A DNA stretch of 64,000 bases, from positions 91,910-155,909 of the forward strand of contig NZ_JAJUBC010000014.1 in assembly GCF_028683095.1 (NCBI RefSeq), read 5' to 3'. The DNA comes from Enterovibrio gelatinilyticus. Lineage in GTDB: Bacteria > Pseudomonadota > Gammaproteobacteria > Enterobacterales > Vibrionaceae. Positions 8,535 through 24,346 of this stretch are shown here, in pieces. Both the position numbers and the translations under genes were made by a program. Position 1 is the first letter of the stretch; every line of letters begins with the position of its first letter. The notes beneath the pieces were generated by a model, which saw only the letters and a program-made list of their open reading frames with translations, searched no databases and had not been told where the DNA came from.

Positions 8535-10283
8535 TTAGGATGTTTCTACTTTAGCCTCAGTAGTTGACGCAATCCGATCACGCCCCGCATTTTTGGCTTG
8601 ATATAGCGCCCTATCAGCCATCGATACTACATCGCCGTAATCTTGCCCAGCTTTAGGGTACAAGGTAGCGACACCTTGGCTCAGCGTGAGGCGCTCTGAG
8701 ACTTTGGAGAATTCATGTGGAATATTTGCAAGAGAAAGCTCGTACGCAATGTTTTCTGCCACCACTCGAGCCCCTTCTTCTGACGTATTAGGAAGCAAAA
8801 TGGCAAATTCTTCACCCCCATAGCGTGCAACCGCATCTAATGGACGACGAATCACATGTTGGAAGACTTCCGCAACACGACGCAACGCAGTGTCGCCTTG
8901 TTGGTGACCATAGTTATCATTGAAGGGTTTAAAATAATCAATATCGCAGAGGATCAACGACAACGGCTCTTGTTCTCGAATGTGTGAGTGCCACATTTTA
9001 ACTAACTGTTCATCAAAGCTGCGTCGGTTGGCTACCTTGGTCAATCCGTCCATGAAACTTAACTCTTCAAGCTCCATGATCGCATCAGCCAGTTCTTGCT
9101 GAGTCGCTTTCCGCTCGGTCACGTCCCGAGCAATAACTAACACACCGATCGTATCGTCAGTCGGGTCGCAGAATTGGGTTTTTGTTAGCTCATACCAAAC
9201 CTGAGATCCATCACGCTTCATGACCAAATCTTCGTATTTAACGGTATTACCTTGCTCAATCACAGGTACGTCAATACGTTGATGTTGAGTCAGGATCTCC
9301 GGATCCATCACATCAACAGCATGCTCGCCTTCAAGGTTATCATGCGTCGCACCCATAGCTTCTGCAAACGCAGCATTACCCCCTAGGAACTCATAGTCTT
9401 TGTTGTAAATACCAATAGGGTCGACACTGGCTTTGAATATAGAAGCCAAGACGTTGGAGTGCTTCTTGAGCTGCTGCTCCACTTCCTGTCGCGCCTCGAT
9501 TTCTTGTTCCATGACTTGTCGCATCATGTGCCAGTTTGTCACGTCATGACTGATGCTCAAGGTGCCATAGATTCGATTATGGTCATCTCGCAAAACAGTC
9601 TGGCTAGTTTCAAGCAAACAACTATCGCCATTAGGGTTAGTCGTCCAACTTTGTTGTGTTCGGCGGCCTTCTATTTCTCGATGAGAGTGAAGGAGCACAC
9701 CTTCTTTTTCTCTCCCTTCCCAAAACCGATCAAAGGCCAGGTTGGAACCAACAACTTTGCCATCTCTGTCTTGAAAACACACCAGTTCTGCAAGCGAGTT
9801 AATGACACTTCGAAAAATCTGATTATCGTTCTCGACAAACGGTTCGCTATAGATAGAGTCAGATTCAGGTTCTAATGAAACAATCCAAGTCCGCTGCCCA
9901 TTGCACCAAACTGGAAGTGCAGAAAAACGCGCATAGCGTCGAACACGGGTATCCGACGATGATCGAAAATCAGGGGTAACTTCAATAAATGGGTGTGGCC
10001 AGCATCGATTGGCAAGCAAGGCTTCTATTGACTGACGCTCGCGTTCACCTTGAATGCGATAAGCGTTGTTCTCTTGCTCAATATTGAATAGGCGAACGAA
10101 GCTTCGGTTAGCGTAGAGAATGCTGCCGTCTTTTTCGCTCACCATTGCCTTCGGAGAATGAAGGTTTGCGAGATAAGCCTGCCACGTCTTCATTGACATC
10201 ACACGTCGGCGGGAAATCAAGAAAGACCCCACGAAGAAAACCACAGATAGAATCAATACCGCGAAGGGCACCCACTCACTCAT
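8535..10283 (-). CDS. PAS-domain diguanylate cyclase (GGDEF)
   Basis: 582 residues. One N-terminal membrane helix (about 5-24) anchors three PAS-like regions (about 45-130, 155-265 with the SHDVT end, and 275-390 with VIARDVTERK), followed by a GGDEF domain (about 405-575). The catalytic signature is complete: FMDGLTKVANRRSF, CDIDYFKPFNDNYGHQQGD and ARYGGEEFAILLP. RPLD five residues before GGEEF fits the allosteric I-site (RxxD), so feedback inhibition by c-di-GMP is expected. Likely role: c-di-GMP synthesis in response to a PAS ligand or redox cue. AAAGGACGAG precedes the start. It sits between yhcC and arcB on the same strand, hinting at a link to respiratory sensing, but the ligand is unknown. 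Confidence 0.9.
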   Translation of the reverse strand: MSEWVPFAVLILSVVFFVGSFLISRRRVMSMKTWQAYLANLHSPKAMVSEKDGSILYANRSFVRLFNIEQENNAYRIQGERERQSIEALLANRCWPHPFIEVTPDFRSSSDTRVRRYARFSALPVWCNGQRTWIVSLEPESDSIYSEPFVENDNQIFRSVINSLAELVCFQDRDGKVVGSNLAFDRFWEGREKEGVLLHSHREIEGRRTQQSWTTNPNGDSCLLETSQTVLRDDHNRIYGTLSISHDVTNWHMMRQVMEQEIEARQEVEQQLKKHSNVLASIFKASVDPIGIYNKDYEFLGGNAAFAEAMGATHDNLEGEHAVDVMDPEILTQHQRIDVPVIEQGNTVKYEDLVMKRDGSQVWYELTKTQFCDPTDDTIGVLVIARDVTERKATQQELADAIMELEELSFMDGLTKVANRRSFDEQLVKMWHSHIREQEPLSLILCDIDYFKPFNDNYGHQQGDTALRRVAEVFQHVIRRPLDAVARYGGEEFAILLPNTSEEGARVVAENIAYELSLANIPHEFSKVSERLTLSQGVATLYPKAGQDYGDVVSMADRALYQAKNAGRDRIASTTEAKVETS

Positions 10284-10418
10284 TAACTCGTCCTTTGCTC
10301 AACATCCTTGAAGCAGCATTATATTTTTGAATAAACATCACGCTTTATCTTGCCACATTGATATGAGAGAACACGAACAGGGCTTACTAATTTTTCTGAC
10401 AATTAAACGCTTGTCACA

Positions 10419-11345
10419 CTATTGTGCGGCATTAAACGGATCGCCAATCAAACTTCCTTGTGCACCTTTAACTGTCAAAGAGCGTGCGATATCTGTCATG
10501 GCTAACCAACGATTTTCACACCATTCAGGGGCGAGCAACGTAGGTCTACGTGCACTTGCCGACACACGGTGATAAACGATGTTTGCAGGCGTCCGCAAAA
10601 TCATTTCAGAGGCACTATCGGCATAGTCTTCAAGAGAGATAGCTTGTAAACGCCCTGCTCGCCATGATTTAGCCATGATGCTGCCTTCAACAATATGCAG
10701 CGGATGCAACTTAATACCATCCGTGCCCGTGTCGACGACGCGTTCAATGGTTTGAATGTGATCATTTTTAGTATCACCCGGTAAACCCACGATCAAATGC
10801 GTACAAACATTCAAGCCCAACGCACGTGCTCGGCGAGTTACTCTGTCATAGCATGCAAAATCATGACCACGATTAATGCGTTGCAATGTTCTGTCATTGG
10901 CTGTTTGTAAGCCGAGCTCAAGCCAAATCTCAAATCCTTGATCTTTGTAGCTCGCCAGAAGATCAAGCACCGCATCTGGCACACAATCAGGTCGAGTGCC
11001 AACACAAAGCCCGACAATATCGGCGTGCTTTAAGGCTTCTTCATACATCGCCTTCAGTTTTTCCACTTCCGCATAAGTGCTGGTATAAGCCTGAAAATAC
11101 GCCAAATAACGCTTGGCTCTGTTTACCTCTATCGCGCGGCGAGAGAGTTGGTCTGACACCGATAACTGCTGCGCCGTTTCATCCGCAAATGAGGCGACAT
11201 TGCAAAACGTGCACCCTCCTCGCCCGATCGTTCCATCACGGTTAGGACAGCTAAATCCGCCATGAAGCGTTAGCTTGTGAACTTTTTCGCCATACCTGCG
11301 TTGTAAGTCCTGACCAAAGGTATTCACCAAGTGATGAAGCTCCAT
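10419..11345 (-). CDS. yhcC: YhcC-family radical SAM protein
   Basis: 308 residues of the TIGR01212/YhcC type. The cluster-binding cysteines are C33, C44 and C47 (FSCPNRDGTIGRGGCTFC), with a CX10CX2C spacing instead of the standard CX3CX2C, as typical for this Elp3-like group. Further conserved segments: VGLCVGTRPDC, WLELGLQTANDRTLQRINRGHD, VCTHLIVGLPGDTK and GIKLHPLHIVEGS. The substrate is not firmly known; a tRNA or small-molecule modification is assumed. Its position between arcB and gltB is conserved with E. coli. The gene is divergent from gltB across a 584-base region. Confidence 0.9.
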   Translation of the reverse strand: MELHHLVNTFGQDLQRRYGEKVHKLTLHGGFSCPNRDGTIGRGGCTFCNVASFADETAQQLSVSDQLSRRAIEVNRAKRYLAYFQAYTSTYAEVEKLKAMYEEALKHADIVGLCVGTRPDCVPDAVLDLLASYKDQGFEIWLELGLQTANDRTLQRINRGHDFACYDRVTRRARALGLNVCTHLIVGLPGDTKNDHIQTIERVVDTGTDGIKLHPLHIVEGSIMAKSWRAGRLQAISLEDYADSASEMILRTPANIVYHRVSASARRPTLLAPEWCENRWLAMTDIARSLTVKGAQGSLIGDPFNAAQ

Positions 11346-11929
11346 TGTCGTCTACCTGCATTGTTAGATTGAGAGGGGGAATAAAAAAGCGCGGGATACT
11401 ATCACCGATACGTCACTGAAAACCTCGATCAAATCAATGTTGATTTAAATTTAGCCACTTCTTATGAAAGTTAATTACATTTCAATTTCCTCAAGTTAAG
11501 GAAGCGTCTTCGGAGAAAACATCAATATTCACCCCCACCCCAGATGAGCGATTTTTTATTCACTATTTTCGAAAACACAGTCAAGAGAAGGCAATTTCAG
11601 AGCAATTGATTGGCAATTTTTGATGGTAATTAAATTTCGAAATATGTAGGATAGCTACAGCTGCGTCTAAATTGTGAGCAATAAAATTCGCGAGATATGG
11701 CACTTATCCAGTGACTTATCTGGCTATTCAAATGAAACGCAGCACTACTGCATAGGATTGCAGAACGGAGAAGGTGACTACTTTCAAAGTAGTTGCCGGG
11801 CTTGGGTACCGCGAATAGACAATGTTTGTTTATTCAAAATTGGCACCCGCTCAGCCTGTACCCGCAACAGGTACAGCAAGGGAAGACAAATGCGCCCGCT
11901 GCATTTGTGTCAACTGGAAGGACGTAAAA
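11346..11929. promoter_or_regulatory. yhcC-gltB intergenic region with a hairpin-rich gltB leader
   Basis: No gene is seen. The 180 bases nearest gltB hold four inverted repeats able to form RNA hairpins: CTGCA/TGCAG (11748-11763), ACTACT/AGTAGT (11777-11793), CTGTACC/GGTACAG (11856-11876) and ACAAATGC/GCATTTGT (11886-11908). The last one ends about 9 bases before the likely ribosome site (GGAAGGAC). This suggests a structured 5' UTR; no known riboswitch class is recognised. Confidence 0.5.
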
Positions 11930-14900
11930 ATGACTGATTCAGTGCTACGCACAGAGGGGCTTTATGTGCCCGAAATGGAACATGACGCCTGTGGTATTGG
12001 CTTTGTAGCCCACTTAAAAAACAGAAAGTCGCACGCGATTGTCACTCAGGCACTTGATATGCTGGCCCGCATGGAACACCGCGGTGGCCAAGGCTGTGAC
12101 CCTTGTAGTGGTGACGGTGCAGGTATTCTTTTACAAAAACCTCACGAATTCTTACTCGAAGAAACCCGTAAGCAAGGCTTCCAACTGCCATCTGCTGATA
12201 AGTACGGTGTTGGTGTTATGTTGTTCCCGAAAGATGAGAACAAACGCCAGCAGTGCCGTGACATCTTCGAGCGTAATGCTGCACGTCTTGAGTTAGAAGT
12301 GATCGGTTATCGTGTATTGCCAACCGACAATTCAATGATTGGTGCTGACCCACTCAGCACAGAACCTCAATTCGAACACGCATTTGTTACCGGTGGCGAC
12401 CACCTTTCAATTGATGAACTTGAACGTAAACTGTTTGTTCTTCGTAACTACACAGTACGTGTTTGCCTAGAAAGCATCTCGAACATTGGCGACGATTTCT
12501 ACATCAACTCTTTCTCCGCCAAGACCCTCGTTTACAAAGGTCAGCTAACCACTGAGCAAGTTCCTCAGTACTTCTTAGACCTGCAAAACCCTTCGATGGT
12601 CACGGCATTGGCACTGGTTCACTCCCGCTTCTCGACCAACACGTTCCCACGTTGGCGCTTGGCACAGCCTTTCCGTAACATTGCACACAACGGTGAGATT
12701 AATACCGTTCGTGGTAACTTGAACTGGATGAAAGCACGCGAAGCCCTGCTGGAATCAAAGCTGTTTAGCGATCAAGAGCTCAAGATGCTACTGCCTATCT
12801 GTCAAGAAGGTGCATCGGACTCGGCTAACTTCGACATGGCGCTAGAACTGCTGACCCTTTCTGGTCGTAGCATGCCGCACGTCTTAATGATGATGGTGCC
12901 GGAAGCTTGGCAAGAGAAGAAAGACATGGACCCTAAACTCCGTGCTTTCTACCAATTCCACGCCAACATCATGGAACCATGGGATGGCCCAGCCTCTTTA
13001 TGTTTCACCGATGGCGTGAAAGTTGGTGCAACACTTGACCGTAACGGTCTTCGCCCAAGCCGCTATACCGTGACGAAAGATGACTACCTCATCATGGCAT
13101 CCGAGTCAGGTGTTGTAGAAATCGCACCTGAAAATGTTCACTTCCGTGGTCGTTTGCAACCTGGTCGTATCTTCGTTGCTGACTTAGAACAAGGCCGCAT
13201 CATTTCTGATGAAGAAGTGAAGAACGAAATTGCCTCTGCTCAACCTTACCAAGAGTGGGTTGAAAAGAACTTGTTGCAACTCGATAAGCTTCCTGAAGCT
13301 GGCACGAAAAACCACCAGCCTTCACCAGCTCGTCTGCTGCATCATCAACAAGCGTTTGGTGTCACCACTGAAGAAGTAAATGAGATTCTTCTGCCAATGG
13401 CAAAAGATGGCAAAGAGCCTCTTGGTGCCATGGGCGCGGACTGGCCATTGGCTGTTCTGTCTCACCAATCTCAGCACTTATCAAACTACTTTAAGCAATT
13501 GTTCGCACAGGTCACCAACCCACCGATCGACCCGATCCGTGAGCGTATGGTTATGTCTTTGAAAACCTACCTAGGTCAAGACCAGAACCTGCTGATTGAA
13601 ACACCTGAGCATTGCCGTAAAGTAGAATTGGAAACCCCCGTTCTGAGCAATGCAGAGCTCGAAAAACTGCGCGCTATCGATAACGATCACCTTCAAGCGA
13701 AAACGCTGGATATCGTATTCCGCGCAAGCGGCGAGAATGGCAAGCTAGAGCGTGCACTAAAACGTATTTGTCAGTATGCAGAAGATGCCGTTAACGATGG
13801 TTACTCCATCATCCTTCTGACTGACCGTGCCGTGAACTCTAACCATGCTGCTATCCCAGCGATGCTTGCAGTTGGCGCAGTTCACCACCACCTGATCCGT
13901 AAAGGCCTTCGTGCAAAAGCGGACATTGTTATCGAAACGGGCGATGCTCGTGAAACCCATCACTTTGCCACACTCGTTGGCTACGGTGCGAATGCTGTTA
14001 ACCCGTACCTGGTCTACGAAACTTTGGTCGATCTACAGCGCACGAAGAAGCTGGATCCTGAAGCAGATGTGGATGTGTTGTTCGAGAACTACCGTAAGTC
14101 TATCAACGCTGGCTTGCTGAAAATTTTCTCGAAGATGGGTATCTCAACCCTTCAGTCTTACCACGGCGCACAAATCTTTGAAGCACTGGGTATCAGTAAA
14201 GCAGTTGTCGACAAATACTTCACCGGCACGGTTTCACGTATTCAAGGCTTGAGCATTGATGACATTGCGAAAGAAGTACTGATCCGTCACCGTCTGGGTT
14301 ACCCAACCCGTGAAATCCCCGTGCAAATGCTGGATGTAGGTGGTGTGTATCAGTGGAAACAACGTGGTGAAAAGCACCTGTTCAACCCTGAAACTATCCA
14401 CTTGCTGCAAAACTCAACGCGTAACAAAGACGTTAAGCAGTTCAAAGAGTATTGCCACGCAGTAGACAGCCAAGGTGATGATGCTGCAACGCTTCGTAGC
14501 CAGTTCGACTTCGTGAAAAACCCAGCGGGCAGCATTCCTCTTGAAGAGGTTGAGCCAATTGAAAGCATCCTGAAGCGTTTCGCTACAGGTGCAATGAGCT
14601 TTGGTTCTATCTCACATGAAGCGCACTCTACCCTTGCTGTTGCCATGAACCGTATTGGCGCGAAATCTAACTCAGGTGAAGGCGGCGAAGACCCAGCCCG
14701 TTTTGAGAAGAAAGAAAACGGCGATTGGGAACGTTCTGCGATCAAGCAGGTTGCATCGGGTCGTTTCGGCGTAACGTCTTACTACTTGACCAATGCCGCT
14801 GAGATCCAAATTAAAATGGCGCAAGGCGCGAAGCCAGGTGAAGGTGGTCAACTTCCAGGTCACAAAGTGGATGACTGGATTGGTCGCACACGTCACTCCA

Positions 14901-16477
14901 CCCCAGGCGTCGGTCTAATTTCTCCACCGCCACACCACGATATCTACTCTATCGAGGATTTGGCGCAGCTGATTTATGACCTCAAGAACGCGAATCGCGA
15001 AGCACGTGTCAACGTCAAGCTGGTTTCTGAAGCAGGTGTAGGTACCATCGCGTCAGGCGTAGCAAAAGCAAAAGCTGACGTTGTACTGATTGCGGGCTTT
15101 GATGGCGGTACAGGTGCATCACCACTGTCGTCAATCAAACACGCGGGTCTGCCATGGGAACTGGGTTTGGCGGAAACACACCAAACACTGCTGAAAAACG
15201 GCCTACGTAACCGTATCGTCGTTCAATCAGATGGTCAGATGAAAACACCTCGAGACCTTGCAGTGGCAACACTACTAGGTGCTGAAGAATGGGGCGTGGC
15301 AACCGCAGCACTGGTTGTTGAAGGTTGTATCATGATGCGTAAGTGTCACCTCAACACCTGTCCTGTTGGTATCGCAACACAAGATAAAACCCTGCGTGAA
15401 CGTTTTGACGGCCGCGTAGAAGACATCGTGACCTTCTTCACTTACATGGCTGAAGGCCTACGTGAAGTCATGGCAGAGCTAGGCTACCGCACCATTAATG
15501 AAATGGTCGGTCAATCTCAGCATTTGAAAGTACGTAGCGATGTGGGTCACTGGAAATACCAGAATCTTGACCTCAACGTTGTTCTTCACAAAGAAGAGCC
15601 ACGCGAAGGCGACGGCATGTACTGCCAGCGCGAGCAAAACCACGGTCTTGAAACCATTCTGGATCGCCGCTTGATTGAAGTCGCTTCTAGTGCGCTTTAT
15701 GAAGGCCGCAAAGTGGATGCCGAGTTCGCTATCGTCAACACGGACCGCAGTGCCGGTACCATGCTGTCGAATGAGATTTCGAAAATTTACAAAGACCAAG
15801 GCTTACCTGAGCAAATGAATGTGAAATTCAAAGGCTCTGCAGGTCAAAGCTTCGGTGCATTCCTTGCGAAAGGTGTGAAGTTCGAAGTCGAAGGCGACGC
15901 GAACGATTACTGGGGTAAAGGTTTGTCTGGCGGTACTTTGGTGCTGTACCCAGATGCGAAGAGCGACATCATTGCCGAAGACAACATTGTTGTAGGTAAC
16001 GTTTGTTTCTATGGCGCAACCTCTGGTGAGTCATTCATTCGCGGTGTAGCAGGCGAGCGTTTCTGTGTTCGTAACTCCGGCGCGAAAGTGGTTGTTGAAG
16101 GCATTGGCGACCACGGCTGTGAATACATGACCGGTGGTGTTGCTATCGTTCTTGGTCAAACCGGCCGCAACTTTGCAGCGGGTATGAGCGGCGGCGTTGC
16201 TTATATCTGGGATCAATTTGAAAACTTTGAATCTAAGCTAAACCCTGAGTTGGTTGACTTGGATCCATTGGATGCAGAAGACATCGAACTGCTGAAAGAA
16301 ATGATTGGTAAGCACCAAACATTGACTGGCAGTGCCGTTGCGAAGACCTTCTTGTCAAATGTTGATGAGAACCTCAAGCGCATTGTGAAAGTGATGCCAC
16401 GCGATTACAAAGCTGTGCTGGAACAACGCAAAGCAGAAGCCGCAAACAAGGAAGAAGTGGAGGCTGTAAATGGGTAA
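11930..16477 (+). CDS. gltB: Glutamate synthase (NADPH) large subunit, paralogue 1
   Basis: 1515 residues from ATG 11930, which has AAGGA 8 bases upstream; an in-frame ATG at 11822 has no ribosome site and would place the leader hairpins inside coding sequence. The enzyme moves the amide group of glutamine to 2-oxoglutarate. Order: N-terminal Ntn glutaminase with catalytic Cys21 exposed by processing (EMEHDACGIGF), central domain, FMN-binding TIM barrel (NSGEGGEDPARF, ISPPPHHDIYSIEDL, GFDGGTGASPLSS), Cys residues for the 3Fe-4S cluster (CIMMRKCHLNTCPVG), and C-terminal GXGXG beta-helix (GDANDYWGKGLSGG). It is the HDACGIGF type, clearly different from the E. coli-like copy downstream. gltD overlaps its last codons. 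Confidence 0.95.
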   Translation: MTDSVLRTEGLYVPEMEHDACGIGFVAHLKNRKSHAIVTQALDMLARMEHRGGQGCDPCSGDGAGILLQKPHEFLLEETRKQGFQLPSADKYGVGVMLFPKDENKRQQCRDIFERNAARLELEVIGYRVLPTDNSMIGADPLSTEPQFEHAFVTGGDHLSIDELERKLFVLRNYTVRVCLESISNIGDDFYINSFSAKTLVYKGQLTTEQVPQYFLDLQNPSMVTALALVHSRFSTNTFPRWRLAQPFRNIAHNGEINTVRGNLNWMKAREALLESKLFSDQELKMLLPICQEGASDSANFDMALELLTLSGRSMPHVLMMMVPEAWQEKKDMDPKLRAFYQFHANIMEPWDGPASLCFTDGVKVGATLDRNGLRPSRYTVTKDDYLIMASESGVVEIAPENVHFRGRLQPGRIFVADLEQGRIISDEEVKNEIASAQPYQEWVEKNLLQLDKLPEAGTKNHQPSPARLLHHQQAFGVTTEEVNEILLPMAKDGKEPLGAMGADWPLAVLSHQSQHLSNYFKQLFAQVTNPPIDPIRERMVMSLKTYLGQDQNLLIETPEHCRKVELETPVLSNAELEKLRAIDNDHLQAKTLDIVFRASGENGKLERALKRICQYAEDAVNDGYSIILLTDRAVNSNHAAIPAMLAVGAVHHHLIRKGLRAKADIVIETGDARETHHFATLVGYGANAVNPYLVYETLVDLQRTKKLDPEADVDVLFENYRKSINAGLLKIFSKMGISTLQSYHGAQIFEALGISKAVVDKYFTGTVSRIQGLSIDDIAKEVLIRHRLGYPTREIPVQMLDVGGVYQWKQRGEKHLFNPETIHLLQNSTRNKDVKQFKEYCHAVDSQGDDAATLRSQFDFVKNPAGSIPLEEVEPIESILKRFATGAMSFGSISHEAHSTLAVAMNRIGAKSNSGEGGEDPARFEKKENGDWERSAIKQVASGRFGVTSYYLTNAAEIQIKMAQGAKPGEGGQLPGHKVDDWIGRTRHSTPGVGLISPPPHHDIYSIEDLAQLIYDLKNANREARVNVKLVSEAGVGTIASGVAKAKADVVLIAGFDGGTGASPLSSIKHAGLPWELGLAETHQTLLKNGLRNRIVVQSDGQMKTPRDLAVATLLGAEEWGVATAALVVEGCIMMRKCHLNTCPVGIATQDKTLRERFDGRVEDIVTFFTYMAEGLREVMAELGYRTINEMVGQSQHLKVRSDVGHWKYQNLDLNVVLHKEEPREGDGMYCQREQNHGLETILDRRLIEVASSALYEGRKVDAEFAIVNTDRSAGTMLSNEISKIYKDQGLPEQMNVKFKGSAGQSFGAFLAKGVKFEVEGDANDYWGKGLSGGTLVLYPDAKSDIIAEDNIVVGNVCFYGATSGESFIRGVAGERFCVRNSGAKVVVEGIGDHGCEYMTGGVAIVLGQTGRNFAAGMSGGVAYIWDQFENFESKLNPELVDLDPLDAEDIELLKEMIGKHQTLTGSAVAKTFLSNVDENLKRIVKVMPRDYKAVLEQRKAEAANKEEVEAVNG

Positions 16478-17939
16478 GCCAACTGGATTTTTAGAATTTG
16501 GCCGTGAACTCCCGGGCAAAAAAGACCCTGCTGTTCGTATTCAAGACAACAAGGAATTTGTCCTGAACGAAGAGTTTGGTGAAAAGATTAACGAGCAATC
16601 GTCACGTTGTATGGATTGCGGCGTACCGTTTTGTCATAACGGTTGCCCAATCGGTAACATCATTCCTGAATTCAATGACGCGGTATATCGCGACAGCTGG
16701 GAAGAAGCGTGGAACATTTTAAGTTCTACCAACAACTTCCCTGAATTCACAGGACGTGTGTGCCCTGCTCCCTGTGAAACTTCGTGCGTTCTTGGTATTA
16801 ACCAAGACCCAATCACGATTTGTAATATCGAGAAAACCATCGTTGAGACGGCGTACCGTGAAGGCTATGCCAAACCAAAAATCCCAACGTCTCGCACTGG
16901 TAAAAAAGTGGCGATCATCGGTTCAGGTCCAGCGGGCCTGTCTGCTGCCGAGCAACTTAACAGTGCAGGCCATTCCGTCACCGTCTTTGAACGTGATGAG
17001 AAAGTCGGTGGTTTGCTACGTTTCGGCATCCCTGATTTCAAGCTAGGTATGGACATTATCGATCGTAAGATCAACCTAATGGCCGAAGCTGGCGTGCAAT
17101 TTGAAGTAAATGCTCACGTCGGTGTCACCGTTAACGCACAGCAAATCCGTCAAGATTTCGATGTGGTATTGCTAACAGGTGGCTCAACCGTGCCACGCGA
17201 TTTGCCAATCCCGGGTCGCGATCTGAAAGGCGTTCATTTTGCGATGGAATTCCTCGGTCAAAACAACCGCCGTGCAAACGGCATGGATTTGAAAACTGAC
17301 GAAATCCACGTAAAAGACAAGCACGTCGTGGTTGTTGGTGGTGGTGATACCGGTTCTGACTGTGTAGGTACATCAAACCGTCATGGTGCGAAGAGCATTA
17401 CCCAAGTGGAAATCATGCCGATCCCACCAGAGAAGCGTCCCGCTAATATGCCTTGGCCGCAATATCCGATGATCATGCGTACCTCGACTTCTCACGAAGA
17501 AGGTTGTGATCGTCATTGGAACATCCTGACCAAAGAATTTATCGGTGACGATGCAGGCAATGTAAAAGCACTACGTATCGCTGATATTGTTTGGAAAGAT
17601 GCAGCGCCAGGCGAACGTCCAGGCTTTGAAGAGGTCGCAGGCTCTGAGCGTGTTATCCCTTGTGATAACGCATTCTTGGCGATGGGCTTCCTCCACCCAG
17701 AACCTCACGGTGTGCTTGCGCAGCTAGATGTTGCCTTGGATGACCGCGGCAACGTCGCAGCGACCAATTATCAAACAAGTCAAAAAGGCGTATTTGCCGC
17801 TGGCGATATGCGTACTGGTCAGTCTCTCGTTGTACGTTGTATCAATGAAGGCCGCGAATGTGCCCGTGCAATTGATACTTATCTAATGGGTGATACGCAT
17901 CTTGAGGCTAAAGCAGACTCTTTGATGCTCTCCGCATAA
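16470..17939 (+). CDS. gltD: Glutamate synthase small subunit, paralogue 1
   Basis: 489 residues; its ATG overlaps the end of gltB by 8 bases, indicating translational coupling. It supplies electrons from NADPH through FAD and 4Fe-4S clusters to GltB. Cysteine groups CMDCGVPFCHNGCP and CPAPCETSC lie in the first 110 residues, followed by an FAD-binding GSGPAGLSAAEQL and an NADPH-binding VVVGGGDTGSDCVG, and a terminal FAD loop VFAAGDMRTGQSLVV. Length and spacing differ from the 471-residue copy downstream, so each GltD probably pairs with its own GltB. Confidence 0.94.
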   Translation: MGKPTGFLEFGRELPGKKDPAVRIQDNKEFVLNEEFGEKINEQSSRCMDCGVPFCHNGCPIGNIIPEFNDAVYRDSWEEAWNILSSTNNFPEFTGRVCPAPCETSCVLGINQDPITICNIEKTIVETAYREGYAKPKIPTSRTGKKVAIIGSGPAGLSAAEQLNSAGHSVTVFERDEKVGGLLRFGIPDFKLGMDIIDRKINLMAEAGVQFEVNAHVGVTVNAQQIRQDFDVVLLTGGSTVPRDLPIPGRDLKGVHFAMEFLGQNNRRANGMDLKTDEIHVKDKHVVVVGGGDTGSDCVGTSNRHGAKSITQVEIMPIPPEKRPANMPWPQYPMIMRTSTSHEEGCDRHWNILTKEFIGDDAGNVKALRIADIVWKDAAPGERPGFEEVAGSERVIPCDNAFLAMGFLHPEPHGVLAQLDVALDDRGNVAATNYQTSQKGVFAAGDMRTGQSLVVRCINEGRECARAIDTYLMGDTHLEAKADSLMLSA

Positions 17940-17967
17940 CTATAAGTAAGTGTTATCTTCCAGTTTT

Positions 17968-17995
17968 GCCAGCCCCCGCGGCTGGCTTTTTTCTT
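17968..17995 (+). terminator. Terminator of the first gltBD operon
   Basis: GCCAGCC (17968-17974) and GGCTGGC (17980-17986) form a stem with a 5-base loop, followed by TTTTTTC. It separates the two glutamate synthase operons, so the second has its own promoter. Confidence 0.9.
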
Positions 17996-18333
17996 TTTGA
18001 TTCCCAGCATTCGTGTCACTTCCGCCTCAACTTCCCCAACTCCTCGCAAAAAGCCAGCAACACGCTTAGATGATTCTCAGCATACGGATAAGTGAATCTC
18101 TGCGACAGAGTTAAAAAAACCACCACAAAATGCTACATCACCCCCTACAATTCGACATATATATCTGTTTAAAAACGAGGTTAATGTGATGTGACGAAAT
18201 TTGACCTAGTCATCATTAACCGATAAGTTGTTCTGCCCAAAATAAATACCGTTGAGCACAATGACTCAACCTAAATGCCAGGAAGGCATAGAACTGCAGT
18301 CACTGCTTGGAGCAGTCGCAAGGGAGAATTGCA
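17996..18333. promoter_or_regulatory. Promoter and leader region of the second gltBD operon
   Basis: No gene is seen. Just before gltB three inverted repeats follow each other: GTTGAG/CTCAAC (18251-18270), ATGCC/GGCAT (18275-18289) and ACTGCT/AGCAGT (18302-18316). ACTGCAGT at 18293-18300 can pair with either arm of the third, giving alternative structures right next to the ribosome site AAGGGAGA (18319-18326). The arrangement resembles the hairpin-rich leader of the first gltB but without evident sequence identity. Confidence 0.45.
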
Positions 18334-24227
<5,894 letters not shown>

Positions 24228-24256
24228 ACCACTCTGCATACTTCAAGCATCACGAA

Positions 24257-24286
24257 ATTAAGTGCCCGCAAGGGCACTTTTTTTTC
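24257..24286 (+). terminator. Terminator of the second gltBD operon
   Basis: AGTGCCC (24261-24267), loop GCAA, GGGCACT (24272-24278), then eight T, 34 bases after gltD. Confidence 0.92.
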
Positions 24287-24346
24287 GCTCGAATTTTCCT
24301 CCATGATACACTTATTTTCATTAACGAAAATCGTATGAGAACTAAC

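Noticed and set aside
11822..11929. N-terminal extension of gltB paralogue 1
   Set aside because: In frame, but no ribosome site at ATG 11822, while AAGGA precedes ATG 11930 and the extension is formed by leader hairpins.
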